From: Salicibibacter cibi
Lineage (GTDB): Bacteria > Bacillota > Bacilli > Bacillales > Marinococcaceae
Direction: 5' to 3'
Assembly (NCBI RefSeq): GCF_016495865.1
Contig: NZ_CP054706.1
Location: 3,410,001-3,474,000 of the forward strand
DNA length: 64,000 bases
Of the stretch, positions 18,299 to 26,633 are shown in pieces. Below the pieces are notes generated by a model that worked only from the letters and a program-made list of their open reading frames with translations, ran no database searches and was not told where the DNA came from. Within the stretch, counting starts at the first letter, position 1, and every line of letters begins with the position of its first letter. The position numbers were made by a program, and so were the translations under genes.

Positions 18299-19831
18299 TC
18301 ACACGTTTTGCAACACCTTTTCTTCTGCATCCCAAAAATCGGAAACATTCTCATCAAGACGAAGAGAGTGCGCTGTTGACGTATGAATGTCACGGAAAAG
18401 ATCCGGGTTCTCTGACAGTGACACGCCATAAGAAGGGATCATTTCCTTTATTCTCGGTTCCCATTCTTTCATTTCTTGCGGAAAACATTTTTCCAAGACG
18501 TCAAGCATCACGTGAACGGCAGTGGAAGCACCCGGAGAAGCACCGAGCAGAGCAGCTATCGATCCGTCATCGGCACTAACAACTTCCGTGCCAAATTGAA
18601 GTGTTCCTTTTCCGGAAGCCTCGGTATCTTTGATCACTTGTACACGTTGGCCCGCTGTCACTAACTCCCAATCTTCGATTCTGGCATTTGGAATAAACTC
18701 CCGCAATTCTTCCATGCGTTGTTTTTTCGATAACATTAATTGTTTGATCAGGTATTTTGTCAGTGGAATGTTTTTTGCGCCTGCGGCCAGCATTGTTGTG
18801 AGATTATCCGATTTTACGGAAGTGGCCAAATCGAATATGGAACCTGTTTTTAAAAACTTTGGCGAGAAACCGGCAAACGGTCCAAACAGCAACGTTTTTT
18901 TGTCGTCGATGTATCTGGTATCAAGATGCGGAACCGACATTGGGGGTGCTCCGACCTTCGCCTTGCCGTACACTTTTGCCTGATGCTGCTCGACAACTTC
19001 CGGATTGTTGCACGCCATAAAAAGCCCGCTCACCGGAAACCCTCCAACATGTTTCCCTTCAGGAATACCGGATTTCTGCAGCAAATGCAGGCTTCTCCCC
19101 CCTGCGCCGATAAAGACGAACTTTGCCGTATGGTGTTCGATGTTGTCGTTGGCCATATCATGCACTTTTACTTCCCACGAGCCGTCGCTCGTCTGTTTAA
19201 GATCTTCAACACTATGCCGGTAATGGATATCAACATTATTGTTTTGCAGGTGATCAAGCAACAAGCGTGTTAAAGCTCCAAAATTAACATCCGTTCCCGA
19301 ATCGATTTTGGTTGCCGCGATCGGTTCATTTGATGTACGGCCTTCCATGATCAGCGGTATCCATTCCTTAAGTTTTTCGGGATCATCGGAATACTCCATC
19401 TCTTGAAACAGCGGATCATTGGACAGCGTTTCATAGCGTTTTTTCAAAAACTTTACATTTTCCTCTCCATGCACATAACTCATATGTGGCATGGGCATAA
19501 TGAATTCCTGCGGCCTACGAATCAAATTGCTATTAACAAGATAAGACCAGAACTGTCTTGAAAGCTGGAACTGTTCATTAATTTTTATTGCTTTGCCGGC
19601 ATCGATGGATCCGTCAGGTTTTTCGGTTGTATAGTTGAGTTCGCATAGTGCAGCATGGCCGGTACCCGCATTATTCCATTCATTCGAGCTTTCTTCTCCC
19701 GAACTTCCGAGTTTCTCAAACACTTTGATTTCCCACTCAGGTGCCAACTCTTTCAATAATGATCCCAAAGTCGCGCTCATCACCCCGGCGCCAATTAAAA
19801 TAACATCTGTTGTCGTTTGTTTGTTACTCAT
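18299..19831 (-). CDS. mqo: malate:quinone oxidoreductase
   Basis: 510 aa, a membrane-associated FAD enzyme that oxidises malate to oxaloacetate and passes electrons to quinone. It has the N-terminal dinucleotide fold [16 protein letters not shown], the Mqo signature [20 protein letters not shown], and the downstream segments [30 protein letters not shown] and [12 protein letters not shown]. The ATG at 19831 (MSNKQTT) is chosen because AAAGG lies 9 bases upstream; a GTG three codons earlier overlaps that site. Full length for the family. It lies head to tail after the CoA-transferase gene but with 130 bases between, so it is probably transcribed separately. Confidence 0.95.
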   Translation of the reverse strand: MSNKQTTTDVILIGAGVMSATLGSLLKELAPEWEIKVFEKLGSSGEESSNEWNNAGTGHAALCELNYTTEKPDGSIDAGKAIKINEQFQLSRQFWSYLVNSNLIRRPQEFIMPMPHMSYVHGEENVKFLKKRYETLSNDPLFQEMEYSDDPEKLKEWIPLIMEGRTSNEPIAATKIDSGTDVNFGALTRLLLDHLQNNNVDIHYRHSVEDLKQTSDGSWEVKVHDMANDNIEHHTAKFVFIGAGGRSLHLLQKSGIPEGKHVGGFPVSGLFMACNNPEVVEQHQAKVYGKAKVGAPPMSVPHLDTRYIDDKKTLLFGPFAGFSPKFLKTGSIFDLATSVKSDNLTTMLAAGAKNIPLTKYLIKQLMLSKKQRMEELREFIPNARIEDWELVTAGQRVQVIKDTEASGKGTLQFGTEVVSADDGSIAALLGASPGASTAVHVMLDVLEKCFPQEMKEWEPRIKEMIPSYGVSLSENPDLFRDIHTSTAHSLRLDENVSDFWDAEEKVLQNV

Positions 19832-19960
19832 TTTCTCCACCCTTTACACCCTAAAGTATGAAAAAAGAATGTAGGTACTCTTGCTCGTGCCGATGCACAC
19901 ATCCTAAGTCAACTATAGCCTAATTCTTCAATTTTTCACAGCATTTCCTTTCATGTTTAG

Positions 19961-21478
19961 CTAAACACCCAACGTTGATTTCTCAAGCATGGTTCCGTTT
20001 TTCGCAAAGTTTGTGTGCCAGGAGAACGCCTTCTCTAGGAGGTGAGGCGTGTGGCCTCCCTGTTCGCATGCTTCTTTGTAATAAGCATAGAGTTGTTCCC
20101 GATACATCGGATGGGCGCAATGTTCAATAATAAGCGGCACACGTTCTGTCGGTGCTAATCCGCGCAAATCGGCATAGCCTTGTTCTGTCACGATCACATC
20201 CACATCGTGTTCGGTGTGGTCGACGTGGGAAACAAAAGGTACGATGCTTGAGACATCCCCCCTCTTTGCTATTGATTTAGTAACAAAAATCGCAAGTCGT
20301 GAATTTCGGGTGAAATCTCCTGAACCTCCGATTCCATTCATCATTTCAGTGCCGAGAATATGAGTGGAATTCACATTACCATACAGGTCGACTTCGATCG
20401 GCGTGTTAATTGAAATCAAGCCCAATCGACGAATGATTTCCGGATGATTTGAAATTTCTTGCGGCCTTAACATTAAACGATCGCGATACTTATTCATATC
20501 CGCATAGACTTCTTCAATTTTCGTTTCAGACAATGTGATGGAACAACCGGAAGCAAAGCGAATTTTGCCAGCGTCCATAAGGTCAAAGACAGCATCTTGC
20601 AAAACCTCGGAATACACTTCCAGATCTGTAAACTCCGAATCCAAAAGACCGTGCAAAACGGCGTTGGCCACCGATCCAATGCCGGATTGCAATGGCGCAA
20701 GATTATCCGGCAGACGGCCCAATTCTTTTTCTTTACGTAAAAAATCAATCAGATGGTTCGCCATAACAGCCGTTTCCTCATCAGGCGGCACAATCGTCGA
20801 TGGGGAATCGGCCTGATTGGTAATAACGACGCCTTTAATTTTTTCGATGTCGACGGGAATGCCTTTGGATCCGAGACGGTCGTCAACGTGCTTCAACCCG
20901 ATGGGTTCGCGGTTTCCTTGCTCGCCTGCTTCATAAATATCATGCAAGCCTTCCATTTCTGCTGGTTGGGCAAGGTTCAACTCAATAATAACCGCTTCCG
21001 CTTTTTCTACGAAAATGGAGGAATTGCCAACCGATGTCGACGGGATAATTTCGCCGTTTTCCGTGATTGATATCGCTTCCACAATCGCGAAATCAACAGG
21101 ATTCAGCGCATCCTGGCGAAGAGCTTCAGCAGTGTGCGATAAATGCTGATCCACAAAAAGCATATCCCCGTGATTAATTTCCCTGCGCATTGTGCTGTCT
21201 GCCTGAAAGGGAAGACGTTTATGAACGATGCCGGCGTCAGCCATGATCCGATCAATATCGGAGCCAAGTGAGGCACCGGTATACACATTCACTTTTACGT
21301 TTTCTTGTTTGGCTTTATCGACAAGTGCAGATGGAACGGCTTTAGCGTCTCCCGCCCTTGTGAATCCGCTAAGACCCAATGTCATGCCATCATTTATCCA
21401 GGAAGCCGCTGTTTCCTCCGAAACAATGCGGTTATGCAAACGTGAATCGCGTAAAAGCTGTTCTATCTTTTGTTCCAT
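19961..21478 (-). CDS. succinyl-CoA:acetate-type CoA-transferase (acetyl-CoA hydrolase/transferase family)
   Basis: 505 aa, cytoplasmic, class I CoA-transferase fold. Motifs include GLSGFTRAGDAKAVP, the oxyanion-loop SGIGSVANAVL near residues 265-275, and the catalytic Glu291 in VYSEVLQD. The C-terminal half has GGSGDFTRN and TEQGYADLRGLAP. These place it with the succinate CoA-transferase branch (AarC/Cat1-like), which exchanges CoA between acetyl- or propionyl-CoA and succinate. With mqo next to it, a role at the edge of the TCA cycle or in acetate handling is likely. The exact acyl pair is not proven. A LytTR regulator in the same direction lies upstream. Confidence 0.88.
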   Translation of the reverse strand: MEQKIEQLLRDSRLHNRIVSEETAASWINDGMTLGLSGFTRAGDAKAVPSALVDKAKQENVKVNVYTGASLGSDIDRIMADAGIVHKRLPFQADSTMRREINHGDMLFVDQHLSHTAEALRQDALNPVDFAIVEAISITENGEIIPSTSVGNSSIFVEKAEAVIIELNLAQPAEMEGLHDIYEAGEQGNREPIGLKHVDDRLGSKGIPVDIEKIKGVVITNQADSPSTIVPPDEETAVMANHLIDFLRKEKELGRLPDNLAPLQSGIGSVANAVLHGLLDSEFTDLEVYSEVLQDAVFDLMDAGKIRFASGCSITLSETKIEEVYADMNKYRDRLMLRPQEISNHPEIIRRLGLISINTPIEVDLYGNVNSTHILGTEMMNGIGGSGDFTRNSRLAIFVTKSIAKRGDVSSIVPFVSHVDHTEHDVDVIVTEQGYADLRGLAPTERVPLIIEHCAHPMYREQLYAYYKEACEQGGHTPHLLEKAFSWHTNFAKNGTMLEKSTLGV

Positions 21479-21604
21479 AGAAAACCCTCACTTCAGCAAT
21501 TTTCTCCTCATTATATCAACGAATTGCCAAAGACTCAGGTGCTTCTGAATGAAAAGGCTTAAATGGATGACGAACCAGCAAAAGAAGAACATAAAGCAGA
21601 AAAA

Positions 21605-22255
21605 TTAGAAGGAAAGGATTTTACGGAAATGACTGGCGTACGTTTGGCTAACGGGAATTCTCGTTTGGTCCTTCATCATCAACAAGAAAGTTGAATGCGT
21701 GTCAGGCTGTATTTCGGTGATAAAATTGACATTGATAATATAGGAACGGTGACAGCGAATAAAGGAATCATCGGGCAAGTGAGGTTCTAGCTCATTCAAA
21801 CTAAATTTATGCGTACCCGTTCCCCTTTCGGATTGAATCCATGTTTTTCGGTTCTGTGCTTCAAAAAACATAACGTCTGGATAAGGAACGGGCACCCAGC
21901 GATCGTTCATTTGAACGGTCACTAAGGACGAAAGGAGACGCAACTGCTTGCTTGGCAAAATAGCAGTAACACACCCTGCGGGTCGCCCAGCGTCAAAAAT
22001 GGGGACAGACGTCCCGAAGTAGGGGGTACCAAACACTTTGCTATTTATATGATCAGATGTTTTCCGTTGAATGGAGAGAGCCTTATAAGTCACGGTATTT
22101 TCATTGATTTTATCGCCGGGCCTGATTTTTAAATCAATGTGTTTGCTTGGCTTATAATAAATAAAGTGTTGGACGTCAGACACGGCAATGGAGGTCTCTT
22201 TCGGAAATAGTTCCCTGAACGTTTCCATCATCGAAGCAACCGAAAAATCGTCCAT
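21605..22255 (-). CDS. LytTR-domain transcriptional regulator with PAS-like sensor domain
   Basis: 216 aa. Residues 1-115 resemble a PAS-like sensor (FIYYKPSKHIDLKIRPGDKI, PYFGTSVPIFDAGRPAG). Residues 125-216 are a LytTR DNA-binding domain (VMFFEAQNRKTWI, FSLNELEPHLPDDSFIRCHR, SYIINVNFI). There is no receiver domain, so it probably senses a small molecule directly. It lies 126 bases upstream of the CoA-transferase gene in the same direction and may regulate it; this is inference from position. Start MDDFSVASM with AAGGAGTG upstream. It is preceded by the 52-bp tandem array. Confidence 0.82.
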   Translation of the reverse strand: MDDFSVASMMETFRELFPKETSIAVSDVQHFIYYKPSKHIDLKIRPGDKINENTVTYKALSIQRKTSDHINSKVFGTPYFGTSVPIFDAGRPAGCVTAILPSKQLRLLSSLVTVQMNDRWVPVPYPDVMFFEAQNRKTWIQSERGTGTHKFSLNELEPHLPDDSFIRCHRSYIINVNFITEIQPDTHSTFLLMMKDQTRIPVSQTYASHFRKILSF

Positions 22256-22446
22256 GTAGCGACACTCCTTGTCAGCCTATGAAAAATAATGCTATCTATC
22301 TTTATTATAACATCCAAACCGGGAACAACAATCCCCACACACTCCATCAAAAACAAACATGACGCCTCGCGATCAAATTGGAGATGAGACGGACATCAAA
22401 CATTTTGTTACATTTGCGAACTATATTGGCGTTCGGCAACCATTAT

Positions 22447-22830
22447 GAGTCCGCAGAACACAAGCCTGAGGACCCATTTGGCTTCAGAGCTTCCCTTCGA
22501 GTCCGCAGATACTCTTCCTGAGGACTCTTTTCGCTTCAGTACCTCTCCCCGAGTCCGCAGATACTCTTCCTGAGGACTCTTTTCGCTTCAACACCTCTCC
22601 CCGAGTCCGCTGATACTCTTCCTGAGGACTCTTTTCGCTTCAACACCTCTCCCCGAGTCCGCTGATACTCTTCCTGAGGACTCTTTTCGCTTCAACACCT
22701 CTCCCCGAGTCCGCTGATACTCTTCTTGAGGACTCTTTTCGCTTCAACACCTCTCCCCGAGTCCGCTGATACTCTTCCTGAGGACTCTTTTGGTTTCTAA
22801 GCTTCCCTCCGAGTCCGCAAAAACACACAG
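22447..22830 (+). repeat. 52-bp tandem array, seven units plus a partial eighth
   Basis: Units begin with GAGTCCGC at 22447, 22499, 22551, 22603, 22655, 22707, 22759 and 22811, an exact 52-bp period. Inner units are nearly identical (GATACTCTTCCTGAGGACTC, then TTTTCGCTTC). The outer ones have diverged (ACACAAGCCTGAGGACCC). Each unit can fold, because GAGTCC pairs with GGACTC. The left flank (GTTACATTTGCG, TTGGCGTTCGGCAACCATTA) is homologous to the interior of element C at 45155-45416, so the array is probably an expansion within an old element C copy. Reading frames through it are artefacts of the repeat. Confidence 0.9.
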
Positions 22831-23033
22831 AACCCATTTAAAATTAAGCATTGGTTATCATTAGAAACTTCTGATGGCGTTTGCTCTATATTTTTTCCTG
22901 AAAAAGCCAATCGTTCACGTTCCCCTACTGCCAATCCTGAAACAGACTTTTCACTTTTTGCACCATTCGTTGAACCAATTCAGATTATGGAGCAACAAAA
23001 AGACAATTTCCATTGCCTTGATCTCGGCGATTG

Positions 23034-23117
23034 TTTTGGCTGATAAATCGTTTGTTTCGGCTGATATATTGATGTTTTCCGCTGATATCGAAGTATTTTC
23101 GGCTGATAAACGCTACA
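23034..23117 (+). repeat. 21-bp tandem repeat, four units
   Basis: The TGATA core recurs at 23041, 23062, 23083 and 23104, an exact 21-bp spacing, each preceded by TTT(T/C)(G/C)GC. Only the TTTC....GATA positions are conserved, and the other bases vary. The same pattern and period occur at 27871-27915 and 35746-35871. Confidence 0.8.
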
Positions 23118-23217
23118 ATGTTGGCACCCAGGCTATTAAGTTGGTATATGGTTTGTCCCAGCGTAGATCCCTCCTATCGAGTGGTTCGTTCTTGATCTTT
23201 TATCCATAGCCGACAAT

Positions 23218-23262
23218 TTCTAATCTTATTCTAATCTCTTTTGCCGATTATTTTAGTATAAT
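23218..23262 (+). promoter_or_regulatory. ykoGH promoter with direct-repeat operator
   Basis: TTCTAATCT occurs at 23218-23226 and 23229-23237 (11-base period), followed 19 bases later by TATAAT (23257-23262). No good -35 is present. Tandem half-sites at the -35 position are the usual layout for autoregulated OmpR-family promoters. Confidence 0.55.
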
Positions 23263-23294
23263 AAACGTAGAGAGTGAAGCGGAGGTGAACGGTT

Positions 23295-23984
23295 GTGGCC
23301 AGAATATTGATCGTGGAAGACGAGAAGCGCTTGGGGCGGCTTTTAACATTGGAATTGGAGTATGAGGGATACAGCGTGGAAGTTCAACATGATGGCCAAT
23401 CGGGGTTAGAGGCGACACTCGAAGGGGGCTGGGATCTCGTGATTCTCGATGTGATGCTGCCGTCATTGAGTGGCATGGAGATTCTTAGACGCTTTCGTCG
23501 GGAAGATTCGTTGACACCCGTAATGATGCTGACGGCGAGAAATGAAATTCCCGATAAAGTGAGTGGCCTTGATCTCGGTGCGAATGATTATGTATCCAAA
23601 CCATTTGAAAATGAAGAACTGTTGGCAAGGATCCGCGTCCAGCTACGCGATTATAAAAAAGTGGAAAAAAAACAGACAGAAGAGATCTTACAGTTTGAAG
23701 ATTTGACGGTGAACGTCCAAAGCCGGGAAGTACAAAGAGGCGATGATCAGATCACACTCACACCGCGGGAATTCGATTTGCTTCATCATTTGATCGTCAA
23801 TCAGGGTCACGTCCTAAACCGCGAGCAACTTATCCAGGCGGTATGGGGGTATGATTTTATCGGTGACACAAACATTGTGGACGTCTACATCCGCTACCTG
23901 CGCAAAAAAATAGATGCCGGCGCTGAGCCGTTAATCCATACAATGAGAGGCGTCGGCTATGTAATGAAAAGGCAAAGTCGATGA
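23295..23984 (+). CDS. ykoG: OmpR-family response regulator, YkoG-like
   Basis: 229 aa. Receiver residues 1-117: acidic pair in ILIVEDEKRLG, phospho-acceptor Asp52 in VILDVMLP, Thr in MMLTARNE, Lys in DYVSKPF. The C-terminal winged helix includes LTPREFDLLHHL, NREQLIQAVWGYDF and VDVYIRYLRKKID. It starts at GTG 23295 with GGAGGTGA upstream. The next gene overlaps by 4 bases, and a PepSY protein follows, which matches the ykoGHI layout of B. subtilis. The signal is unknown; cell-envelope stress or divalent cations are possible. Confidence 0.85.
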   Translation: MARILIVEDEKRLGRLLTLELEYEGYSVEVQHDGQSGLEATLEGGWDLVILDVMLPSLSGMEILRRFRREDSLTPVMMLTARNEIPDKVSGLDLGANDYVSKPFENEELLARIRVQLRDYKKVEKKQTEEILQFEDLTVNVQSREVQRGDDQITLTPREFDLLHHLIVNQGHVLNREQLIQAVWGYDFIGDTNIVDVYIRYLRKKIDAGAEPLIHTMRGVGYVMKRQSR

Positions 23985-25360
23985 AATTAAAAACAAAATT
24001 GCAAGTATCAGCGGCACTGGCATTGATTTTCTTTGTCGCTGCTACAAACATATTTGTCTATGTGGTATATGAAAATGACAGTTGGTCCTCGGAAATTACG
24101 AGAGTGACCAACCAGGCCGAGGCGATGACCGAACCTCTCAGTGAGGCCATTGAATCCGGAACGGAATTAGACGGCATCATCCAGGCCAATCTTCCCGGAA
24201 ACGGCATGGTGAGGATCATTGATCAACAGGAAGATACGATTCATACCTCTACGAGAGAGCCACGTTTCTCCGAGTTCCCCGCGCACTTCACGAATACACA
24301 AGATGCCCGCACATGGGTCAATGAAGATGGAGAGCGGTTTGTTTTCATTTATAAACCGATCATTTGGGAAGATGGGAGCATCGTCACATTGGAGGTTTCG
24401 GAACGCTTACAGGGCATGGAAGCCAATATGGAAGTGCTCCGCTATATTCTCGTAGCGGCATCATTCATTGTCCTCATCCCCGCAGTCCTTGGAGGTTGGG
24501 TGTTAGGCACCATCATTTTGCGTCCGATTAATCGCTTAATAGCGACGATGAAGAACATACAGGAAAAAGGAAATTTAAAACCGATTAAAAGCAAACGCCG
24601 TTCCCGGGACGAACTTCAGCAGCTAATCGAGGCATTTAACGACATGGTGGAACGTTTGGAACGTGAATTTGAAAAACAAGATCAATTTGTATCTGATGCC
24701 TCCCATGAATTACGCACACCGTTAACCGTGATCGACGGATATGCCACCATGTTGAAACGCTGGGGGAAAACAAAACCGGAAGTGTTGGATGAAGGGATTG
24801 ATGCAATTACGGAAGAAGGGGCGCGGATGAAACATTTGGCCGAACAGTTGCTCCTGCTCGTCAAAGATGGCGAATACCTGCAACTGGCACCCGAGCATTT
24901 TCAGCTCGATGCGGTTGTCCGGAAAGCGGTGCGAGCAATGGAAACCGCTACGCAGCGCCAGATTTATTTTCAAGTCACTTCAGAGATGGATGCGCTCCAT
25001 GTCTATGCCGATATGGAAAAAGTAAAGCAAGTGCTTTACATCATTCTCGATAACGCTCTTAAATACAGCGACAAGCATATTGACGTTTCCGTTTGGCAAG
25101 AGAACCGCATGGCCTATGTATCCATCACCGATTACGGTAATGGTATTTCCGAAGTGGACCAGGAACGTATTTTTGATCGCTTTTACAGAATCAACAAAGC
25201 ACGATCGCGCGAAGACGGTGGCACGGGGCTAGGGTTATCCATTGCTGCCAAATTAATGGAAGCACAAGGCGGACGAATCACATTAGACAGCAACGTCGGC
25301 GCGTATACGACATTTACCATCGAAATGCCGGTTGAAGATGCCGGGGAGGTGTATGCATGA
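23981..25360 (+). CDS. ykoH: sensor histidine kinase, YkoH-like
   Basis: 459 aa. One N-terminal membrane helix (VSAALALIFFVAATNIFVYV), an extracytoplasmic domain of about 125 residues, and a second helix (YILVAASFIVLIPAVLGGWV). HAMP follows (LRPINRLIATMKNIQEKG), then HisKA with the phosphorylated His in SDASHELRTPLTV and a HATPase with ILDNALKYS, DYGNGISEVD and GGTGLGLSIAAK. The ATG overlaps the ykoG stop, so the pair is translationally coupled. Full length with all boxes intact. Confidence 0.92.
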   Translation: MKLKTKLQVSAALALIFFVAATNIFVYVVYENDSWSSEITRVTNQAEAMTEPLSEAIESGTELDGIIQANLPGNGMVRIIDQQEDTIHTSTREPRFSEFPAHFTNTQDARTWVNEDGERFVFIYKPIIWEDGSIVTLEVSERLQGMEANMEVLRYILVAASFIVLIPAVLGGWVLGTIILRPINRLIATMKNIQEKGNLKPIKSKRRSRDELQQLIEAFNDMVERLEREFEKQDQFVSDASHELRTPLTVIDGYATMLKRWGKTKPEVLDEGIDAITEEGARMKHLAEQLLLLVKDGEYLQLAPEHFQLDAVVRKAVRAMETATQRQIYFQVTSEMDALHVYADMEKVKQVLYIILDNALKYSDKHIDVSVWQENRMAYVSITDYGNGISEVDQERIFDRFYRINKARSREDGGTGLGLSIAAKLMEAQGGRITLDSNVGAYTTFTIEMPVEDAGEVYA

Positions 25361-25899
25361 AAAAAATGCTATTTATAAGCACCGGCATTGTTATATTTTT
25401 GTTGACAGCAGTTGCCGTGACGCAGCTGAATGCCGGTACAGGCAGCGCGCAACTATCAGAGGATGAAATTCGGGAGAAAGTCGGGAACGAATACCCGGGA
25501 GACGTAGTAAATGCAGAGTCCACACAGCATAACGGCCAACCCGCGTATGAAGTAGAACTTGCAAACGACCAAGGGATCTATAACCTTCTGGTCGACGCTG
25601 CTGAAGGAGAGGTGATGAACCTGGAGATCATTGAAGCTCGAACGGAGAGCGACGGAGAAAGCGAAGAGGAAACGAATGGCGAGGAAGAAGAAACAGCGGG
25701 CGATGAACCTCCGGTCACTGCTGCAGAAGCCGTGCAAATCGCTGCGAATGAAGTAGATGGGGTCATTGAAGAAATGGAGCTCGAGATAGATGATGAAAGC
25801 ACCTATTATGAAATTGAAATCGAATCAAGCAGCGGAGACATCGATATAGATATTGATGCGTATACCGGAGAGATACTCGTTTTTTCGTATGATGATTAG
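25357..25899 (+). CDS. ykoI: PepSY-domain secreted/anchored protein, YkoI-like
   Basis: 180 aa. Signal or anchor segment MLFISTGIVIFLLTAVAVTQ, then two PepSY repeats: residues about 35-90 (GNEYPGDVVNAESTQHNGQP, LLVDAAEGEVMNLE) and 125-180 (AVQIAANEVDG, YYEIEIES, DIDAYTGEILVFSYDD). An acidic linker rich in Glu separates them. The gene overlaps ykoH by 4 bases. PepSY domains are proposed to inhibit proteases or act as extracytoplasmic sensors, and in this operon it may modulate the kinase. The strong acidity fits a halophilic lifestyle. Confidence 0.82.
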   Translation: MKKMLFISTGIVIFLLTAVAVTQLNAGTGSAQLSEDEIREKVGNEYPGDVVNAESTQHNGQPAYEVELANDQGIYNLLVDAAEGEVMNLEIIEARTESDGESEEETNGEEEETAGDEPPVTAAEAVQIAANEVDGVIEEMELEIDDESTYYEIEIESSSGDIDIDIDAYTGEILVFSYDD

Positions 25900-25956
25900 G
25901 GGAACGTCTCCAGCCTCATACGTTATAATTTCTACGAAAAGCCTGTTTTGAACCCT

Positions 25957-25992
25957 AAAAAGGGCTTTCGCAATGTCGCGAAAGCCTTTTTC
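25957..25992. terminator. bidirectional terminator between ykoI and the YusW gene
   Basis: AAAAAGGGCTTTCGC pairs with GCGAAAGCCTTTTTC around a 5-base loop. It is flanked by A- and T-tracts and serves both convergent units. Confidence 0.9.
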
Positions 25993-25999
25993 AATCGTG

Positions 26000-26497
26000 T
26001 TACTCGTCTTCAATCTCCAATTCCTTGCCGTCCAAAAATTCGATTTCAATTTCCAGTTCATTGTAATCCGAATCTAAGTCAAACGCTTCAAGCGCAGCTT
26101 GCTTCACTTCCTCCTCATTTGAGTTTTCGTCAATGCCCACGTTTGGCAGGATATCGGAAAGCTCGTTCAGCGCCTCGTCTCCGCTGATTTCAGTTTCCTT
26201 GTCCCCGCGCTCATCCTCAATTTCCGCTTCCGGATCGCCGCCTTCATATTCGTAATCTGCTTCATATTCCCGATCCCCGTACTCTACGTCCAACTCAAAC
26301 TCCTTATATGGAAGCGATTCGAACCAGTCATTTTCGCCATCTGTCTGCACGGTTGTTTCTTCCTCTTGGACCGACGTTTCACCACTGTCTTTCGGTGCTT
26401 GCCCATCATCCCCCGCACTAGCATTAAACTGGGAAAATCCGACGGCCGACAAAGAGATTGCAGCTACACACCCTGTGGCAATCATAAATTTTTTCAT
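26000..26497 (-). CDS. YusW-like secreted protein
   Basis: 165 aa. Signal peptide MKKFMIATGCVAAISLSAVG, a Glu/Asp/Thr-rich spacer, and a C-terminal domain beginning LPYKEFELDVEYGDREYEAD that matches the YusW family (PF14039-like), whose function is unknown. The last 50 residues (VKQAALEAFDLDSDYNELEI) keep the family pattern. The overall charge is strongly negative. AAGGAGGAAAC precedes the ATG. It converges on ykoI and shares its terminator. Confidence 0.75.
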   Translation of the reverse strand: MKKFMIATGCVAAISLSAVGFSQFNASAGDDGQAPKDSGETSVQEEETTVQTDGENDWFESLPYKEFELDVEYGDREYEADYEYEGGDPEAEIEDERGDKETEISGDEALNELSDILPNVGIDENSNEEEVKQAALEAFDLDSDYNELEIEIEFLDGKELEIEDE

Positions 26498-26592
26498 GTC
26501 ATGTTTCCTCCTTTATTTGGTATACATTCACTGTACACCTCCCCGATGAACCTTCTCTGAATGTAACATTAAAAATTGATTAGAAAATAAAA

Positions 26593-26622
26593 CGGTGCAC
26601 CACTCTCGAAAGTGATACACCG
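26593..26622 (-). terminator. terminator of the acyl-CoA dehydrogenase-like gene
   Basis: On the minus strand, CGGTGTATCACT and AGTGGTGCACCG pair around TTCGAG, followed by TTTTATTTT. Confidence 0.8.
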
Positions 26623-26633
26623 CTTTCGCTGTT

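Larger units (their letters stand above)
22256..23294. other. gene-free stretch between the LytTR gene and ykoG
   Basis: It holds the 52-bp array, the 21-bp array at 23034-23117 and the ykoG promoter region. The part between the arrays (22831-23033) shows no gene. Confidence 0.5.

Noticed and set aside
21563..21700. Short plus-strand ORF starting MDDEPAKEEHK
   Set aside because: Overlaps the 3' end of the LytTR gene on the other strand and has no ribosome site.
22447..22830. CRISPR array
   Set aside because: The parts between the GAGTCC repeats are themselves conserved, so there are no unique spacers, and no cas gene is near.
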